Both the position numbers and the translations under genes were made by a program. From positions 1 through 59,261 of the forward strand of contig CAZDWZ010000021.1 in the NCBI GenBank assembly GCA_964509425.1: DNA of 59,261 bases, read 5' to 3'. Below, in pieces: positions 49,391-58,007 of this stretch. Origin of the DNA: CAZDWZ01 sp964509425. Lineage in GTDB: Bacteria; Bdellovibrionota_C; UBA2361; SZUA-149; CAZDWZ01. Each line of letters opens with the position of its first letter. Position 1 is the stretch's first letter. The notes beneath the pieces are model-generated. The model saw only the letters and a program-made list of their open reading frames with translations. It did not search any database and was not told the origin of the DNA.

Positions 49391-50197
49391 ATGTCCACAG
49401 CAGAAATCGCTCACACGCTCCCGTACGGCCGCGGCCTTCGCACTCCCGATTCGTTTCTGCGCTGGGTAGCGGGAGGCGTCATCGCGGAGTTCGACGGGCT
49501 CGTCGGCTGTGACGTCAGCGACCTGATTCAGGAAGGTCGGATCGGCATCTGGCGCGCGGAACGAAGCTGGCTGAGGAAGGGGAATCAAATCGGCGATCGA
49601 GGCTACGTGACCTACATGATGGTCAGCGCCTTCCGCCGCATGTCCACCTATTTGCAGGCGATGGTTCATCAGCTTCGCGTTCCGCCCGGCACACCACGTC
49701 CGAAGCGCACCACGATCACCGGGATCGACTCCGACGACGGCGGAATGGAAGCCGCACGGCAGTCGATCTGGGTCGAGGAGCAGCTCGCGCTCGTCGAGGC
49801 CGTCGTGCTCGATCTCTGGCCGGAGCACGGCGCACGCGACTTTGCGGTGTTCTCGGCCTGGGTCTCGCCGGAGTACAAATCGCTCGCCGACATCGCCGCC
49901 GCTTGCGATTGGTTGGGGAACGAGCGTGCGGCGCAAGCTGTTCTCGAGCGCGTGATTCTCGCTCTCCGCGAGTACTTCGACGGCGACGTGACGGCACCGA
50001 TCGTGCTTGGCGCACTTGGAAATCGCGGAGGCTCGCGCGGAACTCGGAAGAGCCGTGAAGAGATCTGCAACTACCAAGCCGAGTACTACCGCCGGAACCA
50101 AGAGCGGCTCCAGACACGAAGCCGTGACCGGATGCGCCAAACGCGAGCCGCACGAACCTCGAACGCAGCGACTCCGGAAGGCGACGCCGGAGAGTAA
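49391..50197 (+). CDS. Sigma-70-like factor with basic tail
   Basis: A 268-residue protein. Residues 36-90 (DGLVGCDVSDLIQEGRIGIW, RGYVTYMMVSAFRRMSTYLQ) follow sigma region 2, which binds core polymerase and the -10 box. About 130-195 (LWPEHGARDFAVFSAWVSPE, KSLADIAAACDWLGNERAAQ) looks like a region 4-type helix-turn-helix. The C-terminal 60 residues are rich in R, T and A and resemble a nucleic-acid-binding tail. It may transcribe the array or act as a phage-type late factor. Confidence 0.62.
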   Translation: MSTAEIAHTLPYGRGLRTPDSFLRWVAGGVIAEFDGLVGCDVSDLIQEGRIGIWRAERSWLRKGNQIGDRGYVTYMMVSAFRRMSTYLQAMVHQLRVPPGTPRPKRTTITGIDSDDGGMEAARQSIWVEEQLALVEAVVLDLWPEHGARDFAVFSAWVSPEYKSLADIAAACDWLGNERAAQAVLERVILALREYFDGDVTAPIVLGALGNRGGSRGTRKSREEICNYQAEYYRRNQERLQTRSRDRMRQTRAARTSNAATPEGDAGE

Positions 50198-50258
50198 TCT
50201 CCGGGATGCCGCCGACCGGAAGTTGAGACGACCAACACAAGTCAAAAAACTGTTTGCC

Positions 50259-50280
50259 GGGGCCTCTTTTAAGAGGTCCC
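50259..50280. repeat. Near-perfect palindrome in the spacer after the sigma-like gene
   Basis: GGGGCCTCTTTTAAGAGGTCCC is an inverted repeat with one mismatch, centred on TTAA. Further imperfect repeats (ATTCCT/AGGAAT, 50377-50430) lie before the next start codon. Confidence 0.6.
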
Positions 50281-50432
50281 ACAGTAATTTTCCGGGGAAG
50301 TTCCGGAAGGCCCACCGAGCCGCCACTGGTCGGAATGCTTCACAACGTCTCAATCACGGGGAAGTAAGCGCGGGTCTCCAGATTCCTCGCCATCTTCCCT
50401 TCCCAACGCCGGTCTCCCGGCAAAGGAATCGC

Positions 50433-51890
50433 ATGTTCACTACGAACACGCCTGCCAAGTGCAACCGCTGTCCGAAGAACACGACTGCCCGATTCGTCCT
50501 CGCTTCGGGCGGCCTCTGCCCGAGCTGCCTGAAGGCGTCGCAGGCGGTGCCGCGGATCTGCAGCGCGTGTCAGAGATCCTACCTCTGGCACACGCGGTTC
50601 GCCGCTGTCGTCGGCCACCCGAGTTCGCCGCAGCGAATCTGTCCCAAATGCGCGGACCTCGAAAAGCGCCAGAGCGACGAGGAGCAGCCGGTGGTGATCG
50701 ATCGGAAGGCGCTGCTCGACCTGCCCTCCGTTCGGATCGATATCGACTTCGAGGCCGCCGTCCTCTGCGACCCCGAGCGGAAGGCGGCCAAGGGGCGTAA
50801 CCCGGCGCGCCGGATTGTGCTGAAGGACGCGCACGGAAAGTTGTACGACGGGCGCTGCGACTTCTACGATTATCGTGCGGACGGCTGCCGTGGACATGGT
50901 TCACTCGCACGGCTCCGCGTCATGGAAGTGACGCACGACCGTGCACGCACTCTCACCGTGGAGAGCGGAACCGTCCTCGGCGCAAAGCAGGAAGAGACTC
51001 TGACCTTCGACGCGACGTACCAGTACGTCGTGCTCGAGCCGGTCGGTTCGACTCTCGCGATGCCGGTCGCTCGACTCATCGCCGTTCCGTATGCGTTCAA
51101 GACCGCGGCCAAGGGCGGGAAGTCCGCGTCGGGCGGCGTCACGATGGATCGTGCGCTCTGGTCTCGGCACCTCACCTCCAACTCGCGGAGTCTGGCGCAT
51201 GGAGGCGGTACCGTCGTCGCCGTGGTCGACAACCTCCACGCGCTGTCCGTTCGTCAGGACCACCTCGAGATGCGCTACGACCTCGACGGTGACCTGCCAA
51301 ACGAGGAGGGATTCCGCGCGCCCTGCGGAACCGTGTCTCCCTCGGTCTTCGTGCCGGGGGCGGATACCGACCTCCTCGAGCGCTGCCGCGAGCAGGGATT
51401 CCCGGCCAAAATCGCCGGCGACGCTACCTTCATCGGACTGAACAAGTCCGACGCAGGATGGTCGATGCCGGAAGGACTGCCGGAAACGTTCCTGCTCCGT
51501 CTCGAAGCAGCGGAGGCCGGTGGCGGTTTGACGAGCACGGGGCACTCCGTCGTGGTGTGCAGCGAGCGCGGGGAACGGCTCCGTCCGTTCGCGACGAGCG
51601 GTCACCGGGGTTTTCAGGCCTGCGGTACCCACGCGTGGTTCGCGCGGACGGGTGCCATAGTCACGGTGAGCGCGTCCTACTGGTCGAAGCAGGATCCCCC
51701 GCGCATCGTCACCATCACCCTTCACACAGTGGAAGTGGACGGGTACGTGGCAACCGTGCGGTCGGAGGTGCTCTTCACCGGCACACCAACCCAGCTGCCC
51801 TACCGGCTGAATGCGTTCCGCGCGGCTGTCGAGGCGGCTGGCAGTAAGGCAGCGGACTATCACTGCCGGACGGTCCACTACTCGCTGTAA
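50433..51890 (+). CDS. Large protein with two N-terminal zinc ribbons
   Basis: A 485-residue protein. ATG 50433 is chosen because the frame upstream overlaps the sigma-like gene and has a different character; the first residues form zinc-binding pairs C10-x2-C13 with C29-x2-C32, and C43-x2-C46 with C70-x2-C73. The rest (IRIDIDFEAAVLCDPERKAA, TFDATYQYVVLEPVGSTLAM, VVAVVDNLHALSVRQDHLEM) looks like a mixed alpha/beta globular protein. No known family is recognised. The ribbons suggest nucleic acid or translation-factor contact. Confidence 0.6.
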   Translation: MFTTNTPAKCNRCPKNTTARFVLASGGLCPSCLKASQAVPRICSACQRSYLWHTRFAAVVGHPSSPQRICPKCADLEKRQSDEEQPVVIDRKALLDLPSVRIDIDFEAAVLCDPERKAAKGRNPARRIVLKDAHGKLYDGRCDFYDYRADGCRGHGSLARLRVMEVTHDRARTLTVESGTVLGAKQEETLTFDATYQYVVLEPVGSTLAMPVARLIAVPYAFKTAAKGGKSASGGVTMDRALWSRHLTSNSRSLAHGGGTVVAVVDNLHALSVRQDHLEMRYDLDGDLPNEEGFRAPCGTVSPSVFVPGADTDLLERCREQGFPAKIAGDATFIGLNKSDAGWSMPEGLPETFLLRLEAAEAGGGLTSTGHSVVVCSERGERLRPFATSGHRGFQACGTHAWFARTGAIVTVSASYWSKQDPPRIVTITLHTVEVDGYVATVRSEVLFTGTPTQLPYRLNAFRAAVEAAGSKAADYHCRTVHYSL

Positions 51891-51959
51891 TTTGAGCGGG
51901 GGCAGCGGGCAGGACACGGGAAGTTGTTCTGTCCCGCGCTTGAAACGGTAACCGATGGA

Positions 51960-52228
51960 ACGAGAAGAACGGCGCACCGAAAGGTTCCCCTCTTCTCGTC
52001 TCCGATTTTTTATTCGCGACGTTTGCGCCTCGAAGAACTCCTTTGACCGAGGAGCATGTCTGCGTTTTCCGAAAAACAGAAAATTTCGTTCTGAGTTTCA
52101 GAGCATGCAGCAAGTACGAACGGTTTTATGACGAGAGGTTTTAGCGAGGTGCTTTTTTCGCCCGACTTGGGGCGGCAGTCACAACGCGGTGCGAACCTTG
52201 AAGAACATTCCGTGTCCTTCAAGGTTCG
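51960..52228. repeat. Hairpins in the last large array spacer
   Basis: 51960-51999 pairs ACGAGAAGA with TCTTCTCGT around a loop holding CCGAAAGG. 52192-52228 pairs CGAACCTTGAAG with CTTCAAGGTTCG perfectly, with an outer ACGCG/CGCG. GGGGCA-ACC-TGCCCC follows near 52264. The spacer of 425 bases has no supportable gene. Confidence 0.8.
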
Positions 52229-52315
52229 TAACGCGGGGTTCAGTCAAAACGCGAATCGAAGACGGGGCAACCTGCCCCAGGTCTCAATCGCGTCCCCAAG
52301 TTGAAAGGGTAGGCC

Positions 52316-52789
52316 ATGTCGAAGAGCAATCCGAAATTCGCAGCCGCCATCGTGGTCCTCGTCGCCGGCATCACGATCACGACCCTCGCCGGGTCCATCG
52401 AGGCTCGAACCGCGGCGATTTCCGCCGGGGGTGATATCGCGAAAACGATCGCCGGAGTTCTGGCCGGCCTGCTGGTCGCGCGAGTCCTCCGCCCGGCGTG
52501 GGAAGAGTTCCGCTACGGCGGCTGGCGCGTTGCGGGCGAAGGTGGCAAGTGGAGCGCGCGCTGGGAGGCCGCGTTGCCGATCAGCGTTTCAAAACTCATC
52601 GTCGACGGCAAGGATGCCGTGGAGCTCAAGATGAAGCTCGGTTCGCTGTTCTCCGGCGGCGGCTTCGCTTCCTTCGAGTTCAGCGACGAGGCCCCCGGCG
52701 GCGTCTCGGCGCCCGGGTTGGAGATCGACTTCCGGAACAAGAAGGTCACGATGATCTTCCCGGCGCAGAACCAAACCCGTCCGGCGTGA
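52316..52789 (+). CDS. Small membrane protein, last gene of the array
   Basis: A 157-residue protein with GAAAGGGTAGGCC before ATG 52316. Two hydrophobic segments (FAAAIVVLVAGITITTLAGS and AKTIAGVLAGLLVARVL) precede a soluble part of about 95 residues (YGGWRVAGEGGKWSARWEAA, GLEIDFRNKKVTMIF) that looks beta-rich. No family is recognised. As the only evident membrane protein of the array, it could be an effector or anchor. Confidence 0.58.
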   Translation: MSKSNPKFAAAIVVLVAGITITTLAGSIEARTAAISAGGDIAKTIAGVLAGLLVARVLRPAWEEFRYGGWRVAGEGGKWSARWEAALPISVSKLIVDGKDAVELKMKLGSLFSGGGFASFEFSDEAPGGVSAPGLEIDFRNKKVTMIFPAQNQTRPA

Positions 52790-52802
52790 TCATCGGGCAG
52801 CC

Positions 52803-52858
52803 GCAAGTGCGATCGCAAAGTGCTTCCCGATCCCCAATAAGGTTCAGGTCGCACTTGC
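52803..52858. repeat. Terminal hairpin of the array, next to eno
   Basis: GCAAGTGCGA (52803-52812) and TCGCACTTGC (52849-52858) are exact complements, extended outside by CAGC/GCTG-like bases. It lies between the convergent array end and eno and probably ends both transcripts. Confidence 0.7.
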
Positions 52859-52890
52859 TGCTGCTCGATTCTAGAGAAACGACCGTGTCG

Positions 52891-54180
52891 TTATTTCGCG
52901 AATGGATTTACGTACTCCGCCTTCGAGCCGAGGCGGTCTTCAATCCAGAGGAGGCGGTTATATTTCGCCATCCGCTCACCGCGGCACATCGAACCCGTCT
53001 TGATCTGACCGCAGTTCGTCGCCACCGCGAGATCCGCGATAGTCGAATCTTCCGTTTCTCCGGAACGATGCGAGACGACGTTCGTGTATCCCGCTTCAAT
53101 GGCGGTTTCCATGGCGGAGAACGTCTCTGTCAGCGACCCGATTTGGTTGACCTTGATGAGCACCGAGTTTGCGACGTTCATTTCGATGCCCTGTTCGATC
53201 CGGCGGGAGTTCGTGACGAAGAGATCATCGCCAACGAGCTGCGTTTTCGTGCCCAAACGAGCAGTCAAATCCTTCCAACCTGCCCAATCATTCTCGCCGA
53301 GTCCGTCTTCGATACTGACGAGCGGATAGCGGCCCACCCAATCAGCATACATCGAACAAATATCGGACTGACTCATCGACGGAAGGTTTGCCTTCGCAAA
53401 CCGGTAGTAGACTTTTCCATCTTTATTCTCGACGAGCTCACTCGCCGCGACATCAAGCGCGAGAGCAAGATCTTGTCCCGGCGTATATCCGGCTTGTTCA
53501 ATGGCGCGAAGCAGGAAGTCAAACGCCATTTCCGAAGATTCGAGCTGCGGCGCGTATCCACCTTCATCACCTACTCCAGTGCTGTATCCGTCGTTCTTCA
53601 ACAGCTTCCCGAGTGCGTGGAACGTCTCCGCTCCCATTCGGATTGCCTCGCGGAAAGTTTTTGCGCCGACCGGAACAACCATGAACTCTTGAATATCGAG
53701 ACTGTTATTCGCGTGAGCTCCGCCGTTAAGAACATTCACGAGAGGCACCGGAAGACGAACTCCCTTCCCTTCGCTCAAATATTCGTAGAGCTCTAATTTT
53801 TTGCAGGCCGCCGCCGCGCGGGCCACCGCCATACTTACTCCGAGGACAGCGTTTGCGCCGAGATGCGCCTTGTTCGGCGTTCCGTCGAGCTTCAAAAGAA
53901 TATCGTCAATCATTCCTTGATCGCAGGCATCCTTTCCGCGAACGCTCTCCGCGATAACGGTGTTCACATTCGCTACCGCCTTCAATACGCCCTTCCCGAG
54001 ATATCGCTTCGAGTCACCGTCTCGGAGTTCTACCGCTTCGAACTCGCCCGTTGAGGCGCCCGACGGCACATTCGCCGAACCCACAGAACCATCTCCAAGC
54101 TGAACTCTCACACCGACAGTCGGATTTCCGCGAGAATCAAGAAGTTCGATGGCATAAACTGATTCAATTACTGATTTCAT
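52891..54180 (-). CDS. eno: Enolase
   Basis: A 429-residue protein of normal length. It converts 2-phosphoglycerate to phosphoenolpyruvate. Signatures: ELLDSRGNPTVGV, VPSGASTGEFEAVELRDGD, NVLNGGAHANNSLDIQEFM, the metal ligands in LALDVAASEL, SIEDGLGENDWAGW and LVGDDLFVTN, the lysine in VLIKVNQIGSLTE and the end SHRSGETEDSTIADLAVAT. AGAGG precedes the ATG. It is divergent from the ftsB-like gene, a common arrangement in bacteria. Confidence 0.98.
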   Translation of the reverse strand: MKSVIESVYAIELLDSRGNPTVGVRVQLGDGSVGSANVPSGASTGEFEAVELRDGDSKRYLGKGVLKAVANVNTVIAESVRGKDACDQGMIDDILLKLDGTPNKAHLGANAVLGVSMAVARAAAACKKLELYEYLSEGKGVRLPVPLVNVLNGGAHANNSLDIQEFMVVPVGAKTFREAIRMGAETFHALGKLLKNDGYSTGVGDEGGYAPQLESSEMAFDFLLRAIEQAGYTPGQDLALALDVAASELVENKDGKVYYRFAKANLPSMSQSDICSMYADWVGRYPLVSIEDGLGENDWAGWKDLTARLGTKTQLVGDDLFVTNSRRIEQGIEMNVANSVLIKVNQIGSLTETFSAMETAIEAGYTNVVSHRSGETEDSTIADLAVATNCGQIKTGSMCRGERMAKYNRLLWIEDRLGSKAEYVNPFAK

Positions 54181-54337
54181 ATCCGACCTCTTCTGACTGA
54201 AAATTGCATCACTGCTATCTGAAAAAGAGATAGCGGGGTTCGCCTACTATAGCTTTTTAAAAGAAACAAATTGAAGATTCTGCCGGATTGAGGCAAATTC
54301 ATTAGCTTCGCAAACGCTTACTTCACCGGTGATCGTT

Positions 54338-54631
54338 ATGGGTAAAATTACCCCTCTTGTATTAATCGCGCTCACGGTTGTCCTCATGTATTTCGCGCTT
54401 TCTGGCTCGCACGGGTATTTCCACTTATTGCGAGGAGAGAAGCAAGCCCTTGCACTCACCAGGAAAACCGAATCACTCGATAAAGACATGCGCGACTTGA
54501 GGAAGCGAATTCAAGCGATACAAGACGAGCCGAGCGCGCTCGAGAAGCAAGCTCGTGAGGAAGTAGGGTTCGCAAAACCGGGCGAGACCTTGTATATCTT
54601 TCCCAGCCAGCGAAAATCAGAAATTCGCTAG
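54338..54631 (+). CDS. FtsB/DivIC-type septum formation initiator
   Basis: A 97-residue protein from ATG 54338; an in-frame GTG lies 9 nt upstream. A short cytoplasmic end and one membrane segment (ITPLVLIALTVVLMYFALSG) precede a coiled coil (LTRKTESLDKDMRDLRKRIQ) and the DivIC-type ending EKQAREEVGFAKPGETLYIF. Such proteins join the divisome with FtsL and FtsQ. Its place beside eno is the usual one for ftsB. Confidence 0.85.
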   Translation: MGKITPLVLIALTVVLMYFALSGSHGYFHLLRGEKQALALTRKTESLDKDMRDLRKRIQAIQDEPSALEKQAREEVGFAKPGETLYIFPSQRKSEIR

Positions 54632-54710
54632 ATTCGAACCGCAAAATCCAATGCTTAGGCTCGCTCGGCGAGGCCGAGGCAGCAAAACCTCATGCTGAGG
54701 GATTCCGCGC

Positions 54711-55115
54711 ATGGCAGATTCGCCCCGACCTCGAAATTCAAACAATAAGTTTGCGCCTCATGCGCCGCCACGATCTCGCGCTCCCTTCCATCCCGGCTCG
54801 TCAAACCGAACGAAATCCGTCGCCGAGATTTTGCAAACAGCGCTCAAGGTTCACGGGATTGGGAAACAGGCGTCGAGATACGCCGGATTTCATCTCTGGC
54901 CGGAGATCGTCGGGGACGAGATTGCTGCGGTTGCCGAGCCGCTCAAGATCATGAGAGGAAACGTCCTTCAAGTAAGAGTCGTCGACGCTGTCTGGGCGCA
55001 AGAGCTTGCGCTCAGAAAACACGAAATCGTGGGAAAGCTCTCGGGCGGCGTTCTCGGCTCAGTAATCGAAGACCTGCAATTCGTCGTTCACGGTCCAAAA
55101 CCGCAAAAAAGATAA
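54711..55115 (+). CDS. DciA-like (DUF721) protein
   Basis: A 134-residue protein. After a basic, proline-rich N-terminal tail, residues 36-125 (SVAEILQTALKVHGIGKQAS, LWPEIVGDEIAAVAEPLKIM, VLQVRVVDAVWAQELALRKH) show the DUF721 pattern. Family members load the DnaB helicase at the replication origin in bacteria that lack DnaC/DnaI. It is 6 bp from tyrS and most likely cotranscribed with it. Confidence 0.8.
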   Translation: MADSPRPRNSNNKFAPHAPPRSRAPFHPGSSNRTKSVAEILQTALKVHGIGKQASRYAGFHLWPEIVGDEIAAVAEPLKIMRGNVLQVRVVDAVWAQELALRKHEIVGKLSGGVLGSVIEDLQFVVHGPKPQKR

Positions 55116-55121
55116 GGGCTC

Positions 55122-56408
55122 ATGGCCGCGCTGTTGGAAAAATTAAAGGAAAGAGGCTGCATTCATGACGTCTCGCATGAAGCAGAGCTGGCGAGGCTCT
55201 TGGACGGTCCGTGTGTCGCATTTTATTGCGGATTCGATCCCACGGCCGACAGTCTGCATGCGGGAAGTATGCTCCCACTTATCCTCATGCGCAGGCTACA
55301 AGAAGCCGGACACCGGCCGATAGTCATTCTGGGATCGGCAACGGGAATGATTGGCGATCCGTCAGGAAAATCCGAAGAGAGGAAGCTGCTCGATGAGGAG
55401 ACGCTCTCGGCGAATGTGGCCGGAATTGAAAAACAAATCCGTCTCTTTCTTTCCGATTCCGGCGACAATGCCTACGTCATTCTGAAGAATAGCGACTGGC
55501 TCGGCAACATGAACTTTCTCGACTTCCTCCGGGAAGTCGGAAAACACTTTACCGTAAACGCGATGATCGCGAAGGATTCCGTGCGCGCTCGGCTCGAGAA
55601 TCGCGAGCAAGGAATTAGCTACACCGAGTTCAGCTACATGCTGCTTCAGGCATATGATTTCTACTGGCTGAACAAAACCTACGACTGCCGCCTCCAGGTG
55701 GGCGGGTCCGATCAGTGGGGAAATATCACCGGTGGCCTCGATCTCATCCGCAGAAAGCGCGAAGAGGCCGACGGCGCGGCGTACGGCATGACATTTCCGC
55801 TTCTCATGAACTCATCCGGAACGAAGTTTGGGAAAACTGAGAAGGGCGCGGTGTGGTTGTCGGCAGAACGAACGAGCCCGTATGAGTTTTATCAGTTCTG
55901 GATGAACACCGCCGATGCCGACGTTGTGAGATACATCAAGCTGTTCACTTCGATTGCCGGACCTGCGCTTCAGGAGCTTGAAGAGAAAACAAAAAATAAA
56001 CCTGAAGAGCGTGCCGCTCAAACGGCGCTCGCATCGGAGTTAACAACTCTCATCCATGGCGAGGCGGAAACTGCTCAAGCAGTGCGTGCGAGCAAGCTGC
56101 TTTTCGGAGAAGCACTCAGTGGCGTCGATGTAAAGACGCTCCTCCAGGTATTCTCCGACGTCCCGTCCACCGAAGTCGCAAAATCCCGCGCAGCCCAGGG
56201 CATCCCGCTGGTCGAACTTCTGGTCGAAAGCAAGCTCTGCGATTCAAAAGGCGCTGCACGCCGCGCAGTAGAAGGCGGCGGGATCTATGTGAATAACGAA
56301 CGCCGTAATACCGCGGCCGATACGTTGGGTATTGATTCTTTCGTGGAAGGAGTAGTTCTCGTCCTCCGCTCGGGCAAAAAGAACTATCATCTGATCCGTC
56401 TGGTCTGA
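55122..56408 (+). CDS. tyrS: Tyrosyl-tRNA synthetase
   Basis: A 428-residue class I synthetase of normal length. It charges tRNA-Tyr. Visible: YCGFDPTADSLHAGSMLPLI (HIGH-like), GMIGDPSGKSEERKLL, SYTEFSYMLLQAYDFYWLNK, VGGSDQWGNITGG, the KMSKS equivalent SGTKFGKTEKGAVWL and a C-terminal S4 RNA-binding domain (VELLVESKLCDSKGAARRAV). It is followed by a TGATG overlap with the next gene. Confidence 0.97.
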   Translation: MAALLEKLKERGCIHDVSHEAELARLLDGPCVAFYCGFDPTADSLHAGSMLPLILMRRLQEAGHRPIVILGSATGMIGDPSGKSEERKLLDEETLSANVAGIEKQIRLFLSDSGDNAYVILKNSDWLGNMNFLDFLREVGKHFTVNAMIAKDSVRARLENREQGISYTEFSYMLLQAYDFYWLNKTYDCRLQVGGSDQWGNITGGLDLIRRKREEADGAAYGMTFPLLMNSSGTKFGKTEKGAVWLSAERTSPYEFYQFWMNTADADVVRYIKLFTSIAGPALQELEEKTKNKPEERAAQTALASELTTLIHGEAETAQAVRASKLLFGEALSGVDVKTLLQVFSDVPSTEVAKSRAAQGIPLVELLVESKLCDSKGAARRAVEGGGIYVNNERRNTAADTLGIDSFVEGVVLVLRSGKKNYHLIRLV

Positions 56409-57973
56409 TGCAGCACGGGAATGCCATCTCGTCCCGGCGATTCGCGCTCCTCGCCGTTTTCGCTTCCGTTTGTTGTCTGCTCGCTGCTTCGGCAGAAGCA
56501 GAGTTTACGGCAGATAATATTTTTGTCGTGGCAAACGGATCCGTTGCGGAAAGCGTTCAACTCGGCGAGCACTACCTTGACAAACGGCAGATCGATCGCA
56601 ATCATTTTCTCTCGATTCCACTCCCGAGCGCGGAAAAAATCGATCGCGAAGATTTCGAGCGTGACATCGTTCTTCCGATCCGGAAGGCGATCGAAGAGCG
56701 CAATCTGTCGCAGAAGATTCGCGTGCTTGTGCCCTTGTACGGCATTCCGATTTTCGTGAATGCTCCGTTGAAAGAAATGCCGCTGCTAGACGCAATCGCG
56801 GCGATTCCGCAGCTCAGCCCAAAGGATATTCCGCCATCACTTCCGAGTTTGAAGACCTCAGAAAACTGGCTGCGGGTGCTGTCGAGATCTCCGAGCGTGG
56901 ACACCATCCTTCTCTCCGCGAGGCTCTCCTACGCCATTGGACGGCAAGCGGGGCTCGCGCTCTACCGTCAACAAGCCGAGAGCCGGTACACCTACGACGA
57001 AGGCCACGCGAGTGTCGACAACGAGCTGTCATTTCTCTGGTATGACCGCTCGCAATACAGCGTGGAATACCGAATCCCAAGCCCATTTTTCCACGGCCAA
57101 GGCACACCGCCCGGCCCGTTTCCCCTCGTCCTCGTAAGCCGTATCGACGGCCCCACTCCCGAGGCGGCGACAAAGCTTATTGATCAAGCGATCCTGGCCG
57201 AACAGATCGGCTTGTCGGGAAAGGTCTACATCGACGCACGAGGGCTTCAAAAAAGCGACGGGCAGCTCGGCTATTACGACGAAGAAATGAGGAAGGCGGT
57301 GAAAGTCTTCGAACGGCAGAGCGTGTTTCCGGTGGTCCTCGAGAATTCGGAACGAAGATTTTCGAACTATCACGAAGCTCCGGATGTCGCGCTCTACTGC
57401 GGATGGTATCGATTGCGGCAATATGAGGACGCATTTACGTTCGCACCGGGTGCAATCGGCTATCACATCGCATCCGAAGAAGCCGTGAGCCTTCACGACA
57501 CCGGCGAGAGTGGTTGGTGTAAAAACGCCGTCGAGCGTGGAATCACATCCACGCTCGGTCCGGTTTCGGAGCCGTACGTCGACGCGTTCCCAAGCCCGCT
57601 CGAATATTTCGGTCTCATCGCGACGGGCCGGTATAGTCTCGTCGAGGCGTATGCGCTCACGAGCCGGTCGGCGAGCTGGCAGATGCTGTTGCTCGGCGAC
57701 CCTCTCTACAATCCTTTCAGAAAAAAACCCCTCATCGAACCTGAACAGCTCGTGCAGATGCCGGAATGGCCGTCCGGACTAAAACCCCTGCCCCGGCCAC
57801 CGAGCGAAATCGCCTTTCCCGATCCGGTGGTCCTTCGGGCCGGCGAACCGGAGGCCGTGCGACGAACCGTTCTTGAGGTTCAGATGCTTTTGACATTCGA
57901 GCCGCGCAAAAAACCCGCCGGATTGGACAACTCTTCAGCAGGAAACCCGGTCTTCTCGATTGTTGAAAAATGA
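56408..57973 (+). CDS. TIGR03790 family exported protein
   Basis: A 521-residue protein whose ATG overlaps the tyrS stop (TGATG). A long signal peptide (RRFALLAVFASVCCLLAASA) is followed by NIFVVANGSVAESVQLGEHY and IRVLVPLYGIPIFVN, LVSRIDGPTPEAATKLIDQA, and late GITSTLGPVSEPYVDAFPSP with GDPLYNPFR. These are the landmarks of TIGR03790 proteins, extracytoplasmic and of unknown function. They are known mostly from deltaproteobacteria, acidobacteria and planctomycetes. Its end overlaps the extended frame of nuoB. Confidence 0.85.
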   Translation: MQHGNAISSRRFALLAVFASVCCLLAASAEAEFTADNIFVVANGSVAESVQLGEHYLDKRQIDRNHFLSIPLPSAEKIDREDFERDIVLPIRKAIEERNLSQKIRVLVPLYGIPIFVNAPLKEMPLLDAIAAIPQLSPKDIPPSLPSLKTSENWLRVLSRSPSVDTILLSARLSYAIGRQAGLALYRQQAESRYTYDEGHASVDNELSFLWYDRSQYSVEYRIPSPFFHGQGTPPGPFPLVLVSRIDGPTPEAATKLIDQAILAEQIGLSGKVYIDARGLQKSDGQLGYYDEEMRKAVKVFERQSVFPVVLENSERRFSNYHEAPDVALYCGWYRLRQYEDAFTFAPGAIGYHIASEEAVSLHDTGESGWCKNAVERGITSTLGPVSEPYVDAFPSPLEYFGLIATGRYSLVEAYALTSRSASWQMLLLGDPLYNPFRKKPLIEPEQLVQMPEWPSGLKPLPRPPSEIAFPDPVVLRAGEPEAVRRTVLEVQMLLTFEPRKKPAGLDNSSAGNPVFSIVEK

Positions 57974-58007
57974 TCTATTGTTAGAAGGTCAAGAATTGGA
58001 GGCCGAA

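Larger units (their letters stand above)
44799..52858. other. Hairpin-spaced array of G+C-rich single genes
   Basis: Eight plus-strand genes in a row, each with its own ribosome binding site and separated by 160-430 bp. The spacers are rich in near-perfect inverted repeats, some over 50 bp long, and several carry the word CCGAAAGG shortly before a gene or hairpin. No integrase, transposase, integron integrase, cas gene or CRISPR array is visible. Flanking genes (MarR regulator, eno) are host-like. The block therefore looks like foreign DNA gained as a unit or gene by gene. The first hairpins are at 44799-44842 (CGAAGGTAGC arms) and 44882-44900 (CCATGTG/CACATGG). Confidence 0.65.

Noticed and set aside
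50007..50432. Upstream extension of the zinc-ribbon ORF
   Set aside because: It overlaps most of the sigma-like gene's 3' end and the hairpin spacer, and its composition is unlike the rest. The ATG at 50433 right before the cysteine pairs is a better start.
50901..51977. 358-residue minus-strand ORF opposite the zinc-ribbon gene
   Set aside because: It has no ribosome binding site, no recognisable domain and an arginine-rich shadow composition. The plus-strand frame has ordered cysteine motifs.
44799..52858. Integron cassette array with attC sites
   Set aside because: No integron integrase is present, the spacer hairpins differ from one another and are nearly perfect stems without the conserved attC end motifs. 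Cassette-like behaviour is left as an open idea, not called as an integron.
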